Of a stretch of 64,000 nt of DNA, positions 8,198 through 17,259 are shown piece after piece. The stretch comes from Hellea sp. GTDB taxonomy: Bacteria; Pseudomonadota; Alphaproteobacteria; Caulobacterales; Maricaulaceae. The first letter of the stretch is position 1. Every line of letters begins with the position of its first letter. The stretch spans positions 1-64,000 of the forward strand of contig JAHDEZ010000006.1 in NCBI GenBank assembly GCA_020628425.1. The letters are read 5' to 3'. The notes below the pieces were generated by a model. That model worked only from the letters and a program-made list of their open reading frames with translations, was not told the origin of the DNA and ran no database searches. The translations under genes and the position numbers were made by a program.

Positions 8198-11100
8198 ATG
8201 TCAAAATCTACACAATCAAATTTCAAATCCAATGCCTTGAAGGCCGTATCTATGGGCGCGCTGTTGAGCGCGACGCTCGGTGCGGGCCAGGCTTGGGGGG
8301 TGACGGGTAGTTTTCCGAACGAATCAGTAAACGCTTTATTACTGGGCGGAAATTGCCTCATTCCTAATCTCCCGTTGACATATACAGGGACCATTGAAGA
8401 TTTCAGAGATGGAAACAATGTTCCTATAGATGAATTTGCTGTTCGTGTAACGGATAGTCAGGGCAATTTGGTTGGAAGTAATGATGTCTATACTGTTCCA
8501 GTTGGAGACACCAGGAACAATCCTAGTTTATGGATTTCAACTAGTGCAGTTTTTCCAGTTACCTTTACTTTGAATGAAAGAGTAGGGTCAGTTGTTGGTC
8601 CAGCTGTTGCCAGCCGGAGCGTTGCAATGACCGAGATGATTGGGGGTTGTTCTTTTTCTAATCCCAACACCGCCCCCGTTGCCAATGCTGGGCCGGATCA
8701 GACATCCGTCGCGTCAGGTTCAACGGTAACGCTGGACGGGACGGGCTCGAGCGATGCGGATGGGGATACGCTGATCTATAGCTGGACGCAGGTGTCGGGC
8801 ACGCCGGTGACATTGAGCGACCCGACGGCCGCTTCGCCCACATTCACCGCGCCGGGCACGGCCGAGACCCTGGTCTTTCAGCTGATTGTCAATGACGGCA
8901 CAGAAGACAGCGTCGCCGACACGGTGGAAGTGACGACAGTGGCTTCTGGGCTTCAGATTATCGATATGACTCTCAACCCAGCTATTCCATCAACGGGCTA
9001 CCAACCAATAAACTCTAGTCAGTATGCGTGCTCCGCTAACAATACAACAGGGTTTCGGAGTTTTAACGTAGTTGGATCAGAGGATGATGGCGGAGGTAAA
9101 GACTATTTTGATATTGAATGGTATGATACTTTTGGAAACCTACTTTCTGAGAATATTGTAACTCGCAATGTCGCTATTGCGCAATTCTATGCAAATTCAG
9201 ACGGAACGCCGAGAGTGTCCCAATTGGCAGTTGAGTCGTTCCCGTTTTTCTATGCCTATGATGGCTCTCCCGACGCTTACATTATTTATTATGACACAGA
9301 TGGTCCCGGTGGTAATCGATTGGATTCTGGCACGCGGTTTGACCCAACTATAAACGTCGCTGATGACGCGGGCTGGCGGGCCTGTTGGGATCAACTCCGG
9401 AGTACCAACACCGCCCCCGTCGCCAATGCTGGCCCCGATCAAACCATGGCCGCCGTTGGCTCCACGGTGACGCTGGACGGGACGGGCTCCTCGGACGCCG
9501 ATGGAGACACACTCACCTATGCCTGGACACAAGTCTCCGGGCCGGTGGTTACACTCTCTGACGCGACGGCGGCCATGCCGACATTTACCTTGCCGGCCGG
9601 TGCAGTCAGCACGCCCATTGTGTTTCAACTGATTGTTAATGACGGCACAGAGGACAGCGCCGCTGATCAGGTCAGTATTCAAGGCGTGCCCGCCAATACG
9701 GCCCCTGTGGCCGATGCGGGCGCCGACCAGACAACCTTACGCCCCAATGATGTGGTCACACTGGACGGATCCGGGTCCACCGATGCGGATGGCGACACGC
9801 TCACCTATATGTGGACGCAGGTGTCCGGCCCTGCTGTGACGCTTGATGATGTCACGGCGGTCAATCCGACCTTCACTATTCCCCTTGATGCGGTGACTAC
9901 GCCCATCGTCTTTGAATTGATTGTCAATGACGGCACGGTGGACAGTGCCCCGGATCAAGTGACATTCCAGGCCGTCAACGACGCGCCCGTCGCCAATGCC
10001 GGCCCGGACCAGACCGATCCGCGCCCCAATGATGTGGTGACATTGGACGGGACTTCGTCGTCAGACCCGGACGGGGATGGTCTCACCTATATGTGGACAC
10101 AGGTGTCCGGCCCGGCTGTGACGCTTGATGATGCCACTTCGGCCACGCCCACATTCACGATTCCTCTGGATGCCGTCGCCACAGCCATTGTCTTTGAATT
10201 GGTGGTCAATGACGGCTTTGTCGACAGTGCACCCGATCAGGTCATGATTATGGCCCAGAACGAGTCGCCTATTGCCGATGCAGGTCTCGATCAAGATGAT
10301 CCGCGCCCCAATAGCGTCGTCACACTGGACGGTTCCGGCTCCTCTGACCCGGACGGGGACACACTCACCTATATGTGGACACAGGTATCCGGCCCGGCTG
10401 TCACATTGGATGACCCGACGGCCGTCAACCCGACATTCACAATACCGGTAGCGGCGGTCACAACGCCCATCGTTTTCCAGCTCGTGGTCAATGACGGCTT
10501 TGTCGACAGTGCGCCGGATACGGTCACCATTATGGCTCAGAACGAAGCCCCCGTGGCCGAAGCCGGTATAGATCAAAACAACGTTATTCCCGGCAATTCG
10601 ATTGGTCTTGACGGCACGGGCTCGACGGATGCCGACGGCGACCCGCTGACCTATATGTGGACGCAGGTCTCAGGCACGCCGGTCACGCTGGACGATGCTA
10701 CGTCCGCCACGCCCACATTTGAGGCCCCCGGCGGGGGCGGCGCCCTTGTTTTCCAACTCGTGGTCAATGACGGCTTTGTGGATAGCGCGCCCGATATGGT
10801 GACCATCACAGTCCAGGATAATGTGGCCGTGACCACCAAGGCTATTGGCGACTTCTTGACGGCCCGTAACAGCCTCATCCTGTCCCATCAGCCGGATCTG
10901 CAAAGACGGATTGACCGTCTGCAAGGTCGCGGCGGCAAACGCGGGGCCAGTTCAGTCAACGGCATTCCGGTTCTTGGCAGCTCCAATCTGCCGGTTCAGA
11001 TGCAGGTTACGGGCGGCAATGCACAGCTTTCCGGCTCATTGTCCGGTCTGAAAAATACGGACGGAAACCGGAAAGTCAGTGAGCCGGGCACGATTGATGT

Positions 11101-11833
11101 GTGGGGCGAAGCCTATTTCACGAGCTTTACGATTGATCAGCGCAGCGGCGATTTCGGCATGTACTATCTGGGCGCGGATTATCTGCTCTCCGAGGACGTC
11201 TTAATAGGCATGCTCGGGCAGCTCGATACTATCGATTATGATGATAACTTCCTGGTCGGTGTGCTCGACGGTGAAGGCTGGATGGTCGGGCCTTATGTAA
11301 CGGCGCGCCTGTCCGATAATCTCTATGGCGATGCCCGGATCAGCTACGGCACCAGTGACAATACCATTGCGCCGTTTGGTACTTATGTGGATAGTTTTGA
11401 GACATCCCGCTATCTCATGGCCGGGACCCTGACCGGGGAGTTTGATCTCTCCGAAACGTTCACTTTGCGTCCGGAGGCGGGGATTACCTATCTGTCCGAA
11501 GATCAAGACAGCTATGTGGATGCGCTAGGCTCAACCATTCCGTCACAAAGCAGCGAACAAGGCCAGCTCCATCTCGCGCCGCGCCTGCACTATAATTATA
11601 TGTCCGATACGGGCTTTAACTTCCGGCCCTTCGTCGAAGTGGAAGGCATTTACAGCTTTGGTGACGGAGTCTCGACGGTCATTGGCGATGATACGCGCTT
11701 CCGTTTCGAAGGTGGTTTCGATGTGTTCACCGGCGGTGGTCTGCGGCTATCGGGTTCCTATTTCAAGGACGGCATCGCTGCAGATAATTATGATGCCGAA
11801 GGCTTTAGACTTACCGGCGGCTATACGTTTTAG
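8198..11833 (+). CDS. PKD-repeat autotransporter-like outer-membrane protein
   Basis: The start at 8198 follows a GGGAGG ribosome binding site and gives 1211 residues with a signal peptide (ALLSATLGAGQAWG). A novel N-terminal domain is followed by six PKD/Ig-like repeats beginning near residues 157, 404, 500, 594, 688 and 782, each opening with an NTAPVANAGPDQ-like segment and containing DGDxLTYxWTQVSG and VNDG. The last four have an exact 94-residue spacing. An unrelated domain of about 155 residues separates repeats 1 and 2. A linker (residues ~880-960) leads to a C-terminal beta-barrel ending in phenylalanine, typical of autotransporters. It probably displays an adhesin-like or glycan-binding stalk on the surface. 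The two unique domains are AT-richer than the repeats, suggesting domain exchange. Confidence 0.85.
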   Translation: MSKSTQSNFKSNALKAVSMGALLSATLGAGQAWGVTGSFPNESVNALLLGGNCLIPNLPLTYTGTIEDFRDGNNVPIDEFAVRVTDSQGNLVGSNDVYTVPVGDTRNNPSLWISTSAVFPVTFTLNERVGSVVGPAVASRSVAMTEMIGGCSFSNPNTAPVANAGPDQTSVASGSTVTLDGTGSSDADGDTLIYSWTQVSGTPVTLSDPTAASPTFTAPGTAETLVFQLIVNDGTEDSVADTVEVTTVASGLQIIDMTLNPAIPSTGYQPINSSQYACSANNTTGFRSFNVVGSEDDGGGKDYFDIEWYDTFGNLLSENIVTRNVAIAQFYANSDGTPRVSQLAVESFPFFYAYDGSPDAYIIYYDTDGPGGNRLDSGTRFDPTINVADDAGWRACWDQLRSTNTAPVANAGPDQTMAAVGSTVTLDGTGSSDADGDTLTYAWTQVSGPVVTLSDATAAMPTFTLPAGAVSTPIVFQLIVNDGTEDSAADQVSIQGVPANTAPVADAGADQTTLRPNDVVTLDGSGSTDADGDTLTYMWTQVSGPAVTLDDVTAVNPTFTIPLDAVTTPIVFELIVNDGTVDSAPDQVTFQAVNDAPVANAGPDQTDPRPNDVVTLDGTSSSDPDGDGLTYMWTQVSGPAVTLDDATSATPTFTIPLDAVATAIVFELVVNDGFVDSAPDQVMIMAQNESPIADAGLDQDDPRPNSVVTLDGSGSSDPDGDTLTYMWTQVSGPAVTLDDPTAVNPTFTIPVAAVTTPIVFQLVVNDGFVDSAPDTVTIMAQNEAPVAEAGIDQNNVIPGNSIGLDGTGSTDADGDPLTYMWTQVSGTPVTLDDATSATPTFEAPGGGGALVFQLVVNDGFVDSAPDMVTITVQDNVAVTTKAIGDFLTARNSLILSHQPDLQRRIDRLQGRGGKRGASSVNGIPVLGSSNLPVQMQVTGGNAQLSGSLSGLKNTDGNRKVSEPGTIDVWGEAYFTSFTIDQRSGDFGMYYLGADYLLSEDVLIGMLGQLDTIDYDDNFLVGVLDGEGWMVGPYVTARLSDNLYGDARISYGTSDNTIAPFGTYVDSFETSRYLMAGTLTGEFDLSETFTLRPEAGITYLSEDQDSYVDALGSTIPSQSSEQGQLHLAPRLHYNYMSDTGFNFRPFVEVEGIYSFGDGVSTVIGDDTRFRFEGGFDVFTGGGLRLSGSYFKDGIAADNYDAEGFRLTGGYTF
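8666..10825 (+). repeat. array of six PKD-type coding repeats
   Basis: Repeat units start at 8666, 9407, 9695, 9977, 10259 and 10541. The last four are spaced 282 bases apart. Blocks such as TCACCTATATGTGGAC and GTCAATGACGGCTTTGT recur almost unchanged, so the array could recombine and change copy number. Confidence 0.85.
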
Positions 11834-11835
11834 GC

Positions 11836-12570
11836 TTAGGGGCCGGTAGACGTCAGGCCTGCCAGGGTCTGGCGCAATATATCGTCATCGGGCCAGAGTG
11901 TAAGCATTTCGTTGAGAATATCGGTCTGGCGCGAGACCTTGCCGGTTTTGCCATAGAGAAAGTTCATCAGATCGTAATGGCGGCGTTCCTTTTCCGTGAG
12001 GCCATTGAAATAGGGTTCAGCGGCCGCCAGAGCGTTTTCGAAATTCCCGGCATAGCTCCAGCTGTCAATAAGCAGTTCGGTGGTCTCGACGTCGTTGACC
12101 GCGCCGCCATCGGCCCGCCATTGCTCAAGGGCGATGGCTGATTGCTCATAGTTTTCCATGGTAAAGGACAGCTGCGCGATATCGCGTAAAGTATTGCGTC
12201 CGTCATAAGGGCTAAGCCCGCCCGTATCATAAGCGGCTTGAAACGCGATAACGGCGTTTTCATCATCCGCCATTTCGAAGTAAGTGCTGCCCTTCAGGAT
12301 AAAGACGATCGCCCGCTCAGGTGGGTCGAGATATTTATCGTCCAAAATGTCATTCAGTATTTTCAACCCTTTGTCATAATCGCCTTTGGCGAAATAGGAT
12401 TGGGCCTGACCGATACGGGCCTTTTCGCGACGTTTGAAATTGACCTCAGTCACTTGTTCTACAAGCTCTGCGTCGTCGGGCGGTGCGTCTTGACTATAGG
12501 CATTTGGGACGAGCGTTAGCCCGAGCCCGAAAACGGCCATTATAAAAGTGGTTTTGAGATGTTTTGACAT
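11836..12570 (-). CDS. exported TPR-repeat protein
   Basis: The 244-residue protein has a signal peptide ending in NAYSQ. It is followed by helical TPR-like segments (IGQAQSYFAKGDYDKGLKIL, then AIVFILKGSTYFEMADDENA, then ENYEQSAIALEQW). Such periplasmic TPR proteins usually act as scaffolds in envelope or uptake complexes; no partner is evident here. It is tail-to-tail with the autotransporter gene, two bases apart. A terminator for the upstream gene sits just before its start codon, so it needs its own promoter or some read-through. Confidence 0.75.
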   Translation of the reverse strand: MSKHLKTTFIMAVFGLGLTLVPNAYSQDAPPDDAELVEQVTEVNFKRREKARIGQAQSYFAKGDYDKGLKILNDILDDKYLDPPERAIVFILKGSTYFEMADDENAVIAFQAAYDTGGLSPYDGRNTLRDIAQLSFTMENYEQSAIALEQWRADGGAVNDVETTELLIDSWSYAGNFENALAAAEPYFNGLTEKERRHYDLMNFLYGKTGKVSRQTDILNEMLTLWPDDDILRQTLAGLTSTGP

Positions 12571-12595
12571 AAGAAAACCCGGCTTTGACCGGGTT
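12571..12595 (-). terminator. Rho-independent terminator downstream of the phosphohexomutase gene
   Basis: On the minus strand a 7-base stem (AACCCGG/CCGGGTT) with a 6-base loop is followed by TTTTCTT. It lies between the end of the phosphohexomutase gene and the TPR gene start. Confidence 0.7.
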
Positions 12596-12653
12596 AGCTT
12601 AGTTTATCTGTTTGTTTGGATCAATTGATCAGGACATCACAATGTTATGAGGC

Positions 12654-14174
12654 CTAGATCTTCTGGTCGTATTCGCCGATCTCGCTATATTTGGCGAGGC
12701 GGGCTTCAATCTCCCGGAACATGCCGGTCTTGTTCTCCTCGGATGTCGGGCTTTCGACCACGACCACCAGGTTCGGCGTATTAGAGCTGGCACGGACCAG
12801 ACCCCAGGTGCCGTCCTCCAGAACGACACGAACCCCGTTGACCGTATTACAGTCGCGGATTTTCATGCCCATAATCTCGCCGCCAGAAGCCTTGAGGTCT
12901 TCATATTCTTTGACCACGCGTTCCACGACACCGTATTTCTCTTCGTCGGCGCAGTAAGGCGACATAGTGGGCGAGCCCCAAGTCTTGGGCAGGTCACGAC
13001 GCAGGTCGGCCATGGTCTTGTCCGGGCTACGGTCGAGCATTTGCAGGATGGCGATGGCGGACAGAATGCCGTCATCATAACCGCGGCCGATAGGTGAGTT
13101 AAAGAAGTAGTGACCGGACTTCTCAAAGCCCACGAGCGCGCCAATTTCCTTGGAGCGGCGTTTAATATAGCTGTGTCCGGTTTTATAATAATCGGTCTGC
13201 GCACCGTTTTTCACCAGAACCGGGTCAGTCAGGTAAAGCCCCGTGGATTTCACATCGGCCACAAATTGCGCATTGGGGTAAAGCTCGGACAGGTCTCGGG
13301 CCAGCATGACGCCGACCTTGTCCGCGAAAATCTCTTCGCCTTCATTATCGACCACGCCGCAGCGATCGCCGTCGCCGTCAAAACCGACAGCCAGATCAGC
13401 GCCGTGTTCCAGCACCGCATCGCGCATGGCGTGCAGCATTTTCATGTCTTCCGGGTTCGGGTTATAAACCGGGAAAGTGTAATCGAGATTACACTGAACC
13501 GGGATGACTTCCGCGCCGATTTTATCCAAAACATGCGGGGCAAAGGCGCCCGCTGTCCCATTACCGCAGGCGGCGATGACTTTGATTTTCTTTTTAAGCT
13601 TAATACCTTTGGCCAGGTCATTCATGTAAAGCTCACGCACACCGTCGACGAATTGATAGCCGCCGCCACCGCGGGCAATAGACTCTCCGCCCAAGACGAT
13701 TTGCTTAAGGCGGCTCATTTCATCAGGCCCAAATGTCAGCGGAGCTTCGATGCCCATTTTCACGCCGGTCCAGCCATTGGAATTGTGTGAGGCGGTGACC
13801 ATGGCCACGCCCGGGCAATCCAGAGCGAATTGTGCGAAATAGGCCATAGGCGAGAGCGCCATACCAATATCCAGAACTTCGACACCCGCATTCATCAGGC
13901 CCACAATCAGCGCCTGTTTGATGGACAGGGAATAATGGCGGAAGTCATGACCGACGACGATTTTGGGCTGAATGCCGCGCTCATACATCAGTGTACCCAG
14001 GCCTTCGCCGAGCGCCTGTATACCATAGAGATTAATCTCCGGGTCTTTTTCATGGCCGGGAATACCAAACCACCAGCGGGCGTCATATTCGCGAAAGCCC
14101 GTAGGTTTGACCACGGCGCGGTTTTCAAATTCAAGTGTATTCGGCTTGATGCCGGCGGCAGGTTTCCTGGACAT
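12654..14174 (-). CDS. phosphomannomutase/phosphoglucomutase
   Basis: Enzymes of this alpha-D-phosphohexomutase family interconvert hexose 1- and 6-phosphates, supplying GDP-mannose or UDP-glucose for surface polysaccharides. The catalytic phosphoserine motif VTASHNSNGWTGVK is present. The magnesium loop reads FDGDGDRCGVV, the sugar-specificity loop is near GFEKSGHYFFN, and the phosphate-binding loop is near RASSNTPNLVV. At 506 residues it is slightly longer than the usual 450-470. It is of the AlgC/ManB type rather than GlmM, because the active-site flanks differ. An inverted repeat lies just upstream of the start. Confidence 0.9.
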   Translation of the reverse strand: MSRKPAAGIKPNTLEFENRAVVKPTGFREYDARWWFGIPGHEKDPEINLYGIQALGEGLGTLMYERGIQPKIVVGHDFRHYSLSIKQALIVGLMNAGVEVLDIGMALSPMAYFAQFALDCPGVAMVTASHNSNGWTGVKMGIEAPLTFGPDEMSRLKQIVLGGESIARGGGGYQFVDGVRELYMNDLAKGIKLKKKIKVIAACGNGTAGAFAPHVLDKIGAEVIPVQCNLDYTFPVYNPNPEDMKMLHAMRDAVLEHGADLAVGFDGDGDRCGVVDNEGEEIFADKVGVMLARDLSELYPNAQFVADVKSTGLYLTDPVLVKNGAQTDYYKTGHSYIKRRSKEIGALVGFEKSGHYFFNSPIGRGYDDGILSAIAILQMLDRSPDKTMADLRRDLPKTWGSPTMSPYCADEEKYGVVERVVKEYEDLKASGGEIMGMKIRDCNTVNGVRVVLEDGTWGLVRASSNTPNLVVVVESPTSEENKTGMFREIEARLAKYSEIGEYDQKI

Positions 14175-14203
14175 GGATGATTCCCTCGTAAATTCGCGAA
14201 GCT

Positions 14204-14223
14204 TTTAAACCATAAGGTTTAAA
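14204..14223. repeat. inverted repeat upstream of the phosphohexomutase gene
   Basis: TTTAAACC-ATAA-GGTTTAAA has perfect 8-base arms and a 4-base centre. It lies 30-50 bases upstream of the 14174 start codon. It could be a regulator site or a small hairpin in the leader. Confidence 0.45.
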
Positions 14224-14270
14224 GATTTGTGACATATTTAGAGCGTTTTGGGTAACGGGCGATGAATGGA

Positions 14271-14672
14271 TTACCCAATTCTCTTTTTGTCAAAATGGCG
14301 TTTGAAATTTGAATAGATAGGGATGGTAAACAGGGCAATCACAATCAGAAAGATGATCATTGAAACGCGAAAGGTTTGATAGTCCTCAGGAAAATCTTCA
14401 AAACCGTCTTCAACAACCCAATTATAATATAAATAGCAAATGATACTGGCCGTTAGCCAAAGACATAAGACTTGAAACGGTCGCGGCGTTGACAATTGAC
14501 GAAGTGCCACGATGGCCAATGTTAATCCCGACAAGCCGAACGCAAGAAAAAGCACGAAAACTTCCCGGTCAAAAGGCGAGAGAAAAAGAAATGAGATGGC
14601 TAAAACTATCAGGCCTAAACCTGGGATCAACGGAATGAAAATACTCAGCCATATAAGCGTTTCGGATTTCAC
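14271..14672 (-). CDS. small four-helix membrane protein of unknown function
   Basis: The 133-residue product has four predicted membrane helices, at about residues 8-30, 37-57, 68-86 and 101-121, and a basic C-terminal tail (KRHFDKKRIG). A charged, acidic loop (VVEDGFEDFPEDYQ) lies between helices 3 and 4. It lies 16 bases downstream of kdsD on the same strand and may be cotranscribed with it. I recognise no family. Confidence 0.6.
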   Translation of the reverse strand: MKSETLIWLSIFIPLIPGLGLIVLAISFLFLSPFDREVFVLFLAFGLSGLTLAIVALRQLSTPRPFQVLCLWLTASIICYLYYNWVVEDGFEDFPEDYQTFRVSMIIFLIVIALFTIPIYSNFKRHFDKKRIG

Positions 14673-14688
14673 GGTCTTTAATCCTGTC

Positions 14689-15642
14689 TTAAATGAGACC
14701 CGCCCTCAGGAAATCATGGAGATGAACAAGTCCGATGGCTCGGTCATTTTCCACCACAAACATCTGCATAATTTTTTGCTCACCGCCGGTCATGCGGCGC
14801 AGTACATCGGCTGCCAGCTCATCGGTGCGGGCTGTGCGTGGGTTTGACGTCATAATGGCGGCGATAGACACATCAGGCATGAGGGCAATATTGCGGCGCA
14901 CATCCCCATCCGTGATCATGCCCACAAAGTTTCCGCCTTGGGTAATACCGGCGCAGCCAAAGCCTTTATGGCTCATGATAGCGAGCACGTCATCCATGCT
15001 GGCGTCCTGATCAATCAAGGGCAGCGCTTCGCCCTTATGCATGAGGTCGCCCACGGTGGCGAGGGATGCACCGAGCGCACCGCCCGGATGATAGGTTTTA
15101 AAATCGCTCGCCGTAAAGCCTTTGGCCTCTAACAGGGCCACGGAGAGCGCATCCCCAAGCGCGATTTGCAAGGTTGTGGATGTGGTCGGGGCTCGGGTTT
15201 CTGCGCAGGCCTCTGGCGCGTCTGGCAGTAATAACAAATGATTGGCGGCGCGCCCTAAAGCGCTGTCCGCCTGGGCTGTCATAGCAATCAAAGGAATAGA
15301 AAAACGCCGACAATAGCCGATCACGTCTGCCAGCTCTGTTGTCTCGCCGGAGCGGGAGAGGGCGATGACTGCGTCTTCCTCTGCTATCATCCCCATATCA
15401 CCATGGCTGGCCTCGGTCGGGTGAATATAAAGCGAGGAGCTGCCCGTACTGGCGAGCGTGGCGGCGATCTTGCGCGCCACATGTCCGCTCTTGCCCACAC
15501 CGGTTAAAACAATCCGTCCCTTTAGAGCTTTGAGGGTTTCGACCACATCACTAAAGCCTTCGGACAGATTATCCGACAGGGTGATTAAGGCTTGCGTTTC
15601 TATGTGCAGAACGCGCCGTGCGGCTTTGATGTGGTCATTCAT
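14689..15642 (-). CDS. kdsD: arabinose-5-phosphate isomerase (KdsD/KpsF)
   Basis: KdsD converts ribulose 5-phosphate to arabinose 5-phosphate, the first step to Kdo for lipopolysaccharide or capsule. The protein has an N-terminal SIS sugar-isomerase domain (TGVGKSGHVARKIAATL, HGDMGM, SRSGET) and two CBS domains (around DLMHKG and IMTSNPRT), the standard layout. The start at 15642 gives 317 residues; a GTG eight codons upstream (15666) with an AAGG site would overlap the preceding glycosyltransferase gene by a few bases. Its position after a GT2 gene fits surface-glycan synthesis. Confidence 0.92.
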   Translation of the reverse strand: MNDHIKAARRVLHIETQALITLSDNLSEGFSDVVETLKALKGRIVLTGVGKSGHVARKIAATLASTGSSSLYIHPTEASHGDMGMIAEEDAVIALSRSGETTELADVIGYCRRFSIPLIAMTAQADSALGRAANHLLLLPDAPEACAETRAPTTSTTLQIALGDALSVALLEAKGFTASDFKTYHPGGALGASLATVGDLMHKGEALPLIDQDASMDDVLAIMSHKGFGCAGITQGGNFVGMITDGDVRRNIALMPDVSIAAIMTSNPRTARTDELAADVLRRMTGGEQKIMQMFVVENDRAIGLVHLHDFLRAGLI

Positions 15643-15655
15643 AGAGCGAGCTTTA

Positions 15656-16630
15656 TCATGGAACACGTCTGCGATAAACCTTGCGCGGTGACCAGGTCAT
15701 GATTTTCAGCAGGCTGGATATTGATGCGTGACGCGTCACGCGACCTCCCCATGGATATTTGAAGAACCCATGCAGGACGCCTTTAAACGTGGGCTTAAAC
15801 CGGCCTTTACGAAAGGCAGACCAAGTCAGGGTAAACAGATTAGTCGCAATATGCGCAGGGAGTAGCACTGGCAGTAAAATACGCGGCGTGTTCTTAAGGA
15901 ATGTCCAGACCCGGTTACGTGTGCCGTGATATACCGCAAACTCTGATGCCCGCCCCGCTATGCCGGAGCTGATATGGTCAACCACTGCCATATTGTTTTG
16001 AATACAGATGCCGCCGTCTCGTCTCATTTTATACGCCAGATCCACATCTTCGTGATAAGTGAAAAAGCGCTCGTCAAATCCGCCGAGCCGCAAGAAGGTC
16101 TCGCGGTGATAAAGCGCTGCGGCGGCGCAAGGGCCGAAAACTTCCCGTGTTGCTGCGAATTCATAAGCGTCATCCGCATGTCCGCATCCGGCCCGGTAAG
16201 CCAGGCCAAAGAGATGGTAGCAATCCCCCAAACCATCGAGCACGCCGGGCTCAAGGGCCATGTTCTGCCGTGAGCCCGCCATGGTCACATTGTCTGCCAG
16301 CGCAGGTGTTTTCAAAAGCTCTTCCAGCCAGTTAGGGTGGGCAAAGGCATCCGGGTTCAGACAGACCATCCAGTCCGCTTTCGCCTTCGCAGCGCCCAGA
16401 TTATTGGCTTTGGCAAACCCCAGATTATCGCCCAGTTTCTCTATCGTAAAACGCGCATCCAACTTTGGCAGCGTTTCGAGCGACCCATCTGTCGACCCAT
16501 TATCCATGATGAAACATTCAAACCGGTTTTCGGTTTGCTCGAGCAAGGCCTCAACACAACGGCGTAGATAATCGCCGCCATTATAATTGACGATAATGAT
16601 GGAGGCTTTGGGGGTATGTGTTGGCTGCAT
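15656..16630 (-). CDS. family 2 glycosyltransferase (rhamnosyltransferase-like)
   Basis: The N-terminus has the GT2 nucleotide-sugar fold (SIIIVNYNGGDYLRRCV, MDNGSTDGS), followed by the metal-binding NPDA segment and the HEDVDLAYKMRRDGG motif that carries the catalytic acidic residues. This pattern is typical of WbbL-type rhamnosyltransferases building O-antigen or exopolysaccharide. The ATG at 16630 is used; a GTG two codons upstream directly follows the parE stop codon. It is followed by kdsD, so the two probably form a glycan operon, with parDE at its head. Confidence 0.88.
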   Translation of the reverse strand: MQPTHTPKASIIIVNYNGGDYLRRCVEALLEQTENRFECFIMDNGSTDGSLETLPKLDARFTIEKLGDNLGFAKANNLGAAKAKADWMVCLNPDAFAHPNWLEELLKTPALADNVTMAGSRQNMALEPGVLDGLGDCYHLFGLAYRAGCGHADDAYEFAATREVFGPCAAAALYHRETFLRLGGFDERFFTYHEDVDLAYKMRRDGGICIQNNMAVVDHISSGIAGRASEFAVYHGTRNRVWTFLKNTPRILLPVLLPAHIATNLFTLTWSAFRKGRFKPTFKGVLHGFFKYPWGGRVTRHASISSLLKIMTWSPRKVYRRRVP

Positions 16631-16636
16631 TCCCAC

Positions 16637-16939
16637 TTATTCCAGTTGTCCTGTCAATTGTAAAATCGGCAATTGGCGTTGATGTAAAACAGCGTGAAGC
16701 ACAATAACTAAGTCTTTCTGTTGATAAAAAAGTCGGTGCTTTTCAACGTCGAAACAAAAATAGGTGACGTCCAAGCGAACGGGTTTTCCAATTTTTGGGT
16801 GTGTTCTAATCGTTGCAATCGCTTGTTCAATTTGATCCAGGTAATGATTTGCTTTGGCGACACCAAATAATTCGGTTGTATAGCGCTTAATATCGCTCAA
16901 GTCGCATGTGGCACGCAGTGTTATTTCCAAATCCAACAT
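16637..16939 (-). CDS. parE: RelE/ParE-family toxin
   Basis: The 100-residue protein has the ParE pattern: an N-terminal LEITLRATCDLSDIKRYT helix pair, IRTHPKIGKPVR, and a C-terminal strand region with HRLFYQQKDLVIVLHAVLHQRQ. ParE toxins poison DNA gyrase; RelE relatives cut mRNA, and the sequence alone cannot settle which. It lies 11 bases downstream of the antitoxin gene. It ends one base before the alternative GTG start of the glycosyltransferase gene. Confidence 0.85.
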   Translation of the reverse strand: MLDLEITLRATCDLSDIKRYTTELFGVAKANHYLDQIEQAIATIRTHPKIGKPVRLDVTYFCFDVEKHRLFYQQKDLVIVLHAVLHQRQLPILQLTGQLE

Positions 16940-16950
16940 TGAAACCGGAA

Positions 16951-17208
16951 TTATTCAGACGACTTTATGGTGTTAAAAAACGTTTTCAAATCTTCTTGTG
17001 ACTGAATGCGTGTTGTTCGACCGGCCTTATAATCTTCCTGACTTTCCGCCAGGTGCCCCGAGAGAAACTCCATTTTCGCCCGCTCGGCCTGATCCTGCCG
17101 GACGAGATCGCGGATATACTCGCTTTCATTATTATACTGACCGGATTTTACACGCTCAGTGATCCAGTCGCCCATAGCATCGGGCATAGATATGGTTTTC
17201 CTAATCAT
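16951..17208 (-). CDS. parD: ParD-family antitoxin
   Basis: The 85-residue protein opens with a ribbon-helix-helix DNA-binding region (MIRKTISMPDAMGDWI, SGQYNNESEYIRDLVRQDQ) and has an acidic/polar C-terminus expected to wrap the toxin. A GGAGG ribosome binding site lies 6 bases upstream. An 8-base-arm palindrome starting 19 bases upstream of the gene is the likely autoregulatory operator. The pair sits between the atp operon terminator and a glycan operon, so it may have been inserted there. Confidence 0.85.
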   Translation of the reverse strand: MIRKTISMPDAMGDWITERVKSGQYNNESEYIRDLVRQDQAERAKMEFLSGHLAESQEDYKAGRTTRIQSQEDLKTFFNTIKSSE

Positions 17209-17226
17209 TTGAGCCTCCGAATTGAG

Positions 17227-17245
17227 TGTATGAATAATTCATACA
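17227..17245. promoter_or_regulatory. probable parDE operator
   Basis: TGTATGAA-TAA-TTCATACA has perfect 8-base arms and a 3-base centre. It lies just upstream of the antitoxin gene and overlaps a plausible -10 region. Ribbon-helix-helix antitoxins commonly bind such sites to repress their own operon. Confidence 0.6.
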
Positions 17246-17259
17246 TCATAATCGGGCAA

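Noticed and set aside
10061-10576. 171-codon open frame antisense to the PKD repeats
   Set aside because: It arises from the repetitive sense-strand coding sequence and repeats with the same period.
13110-13790. 226-codon open frame opposite the phosphohexomutase gene
   Set aside because: It is antisense to a well-supported gene and shows no recognisable domain or ribosome binding site.
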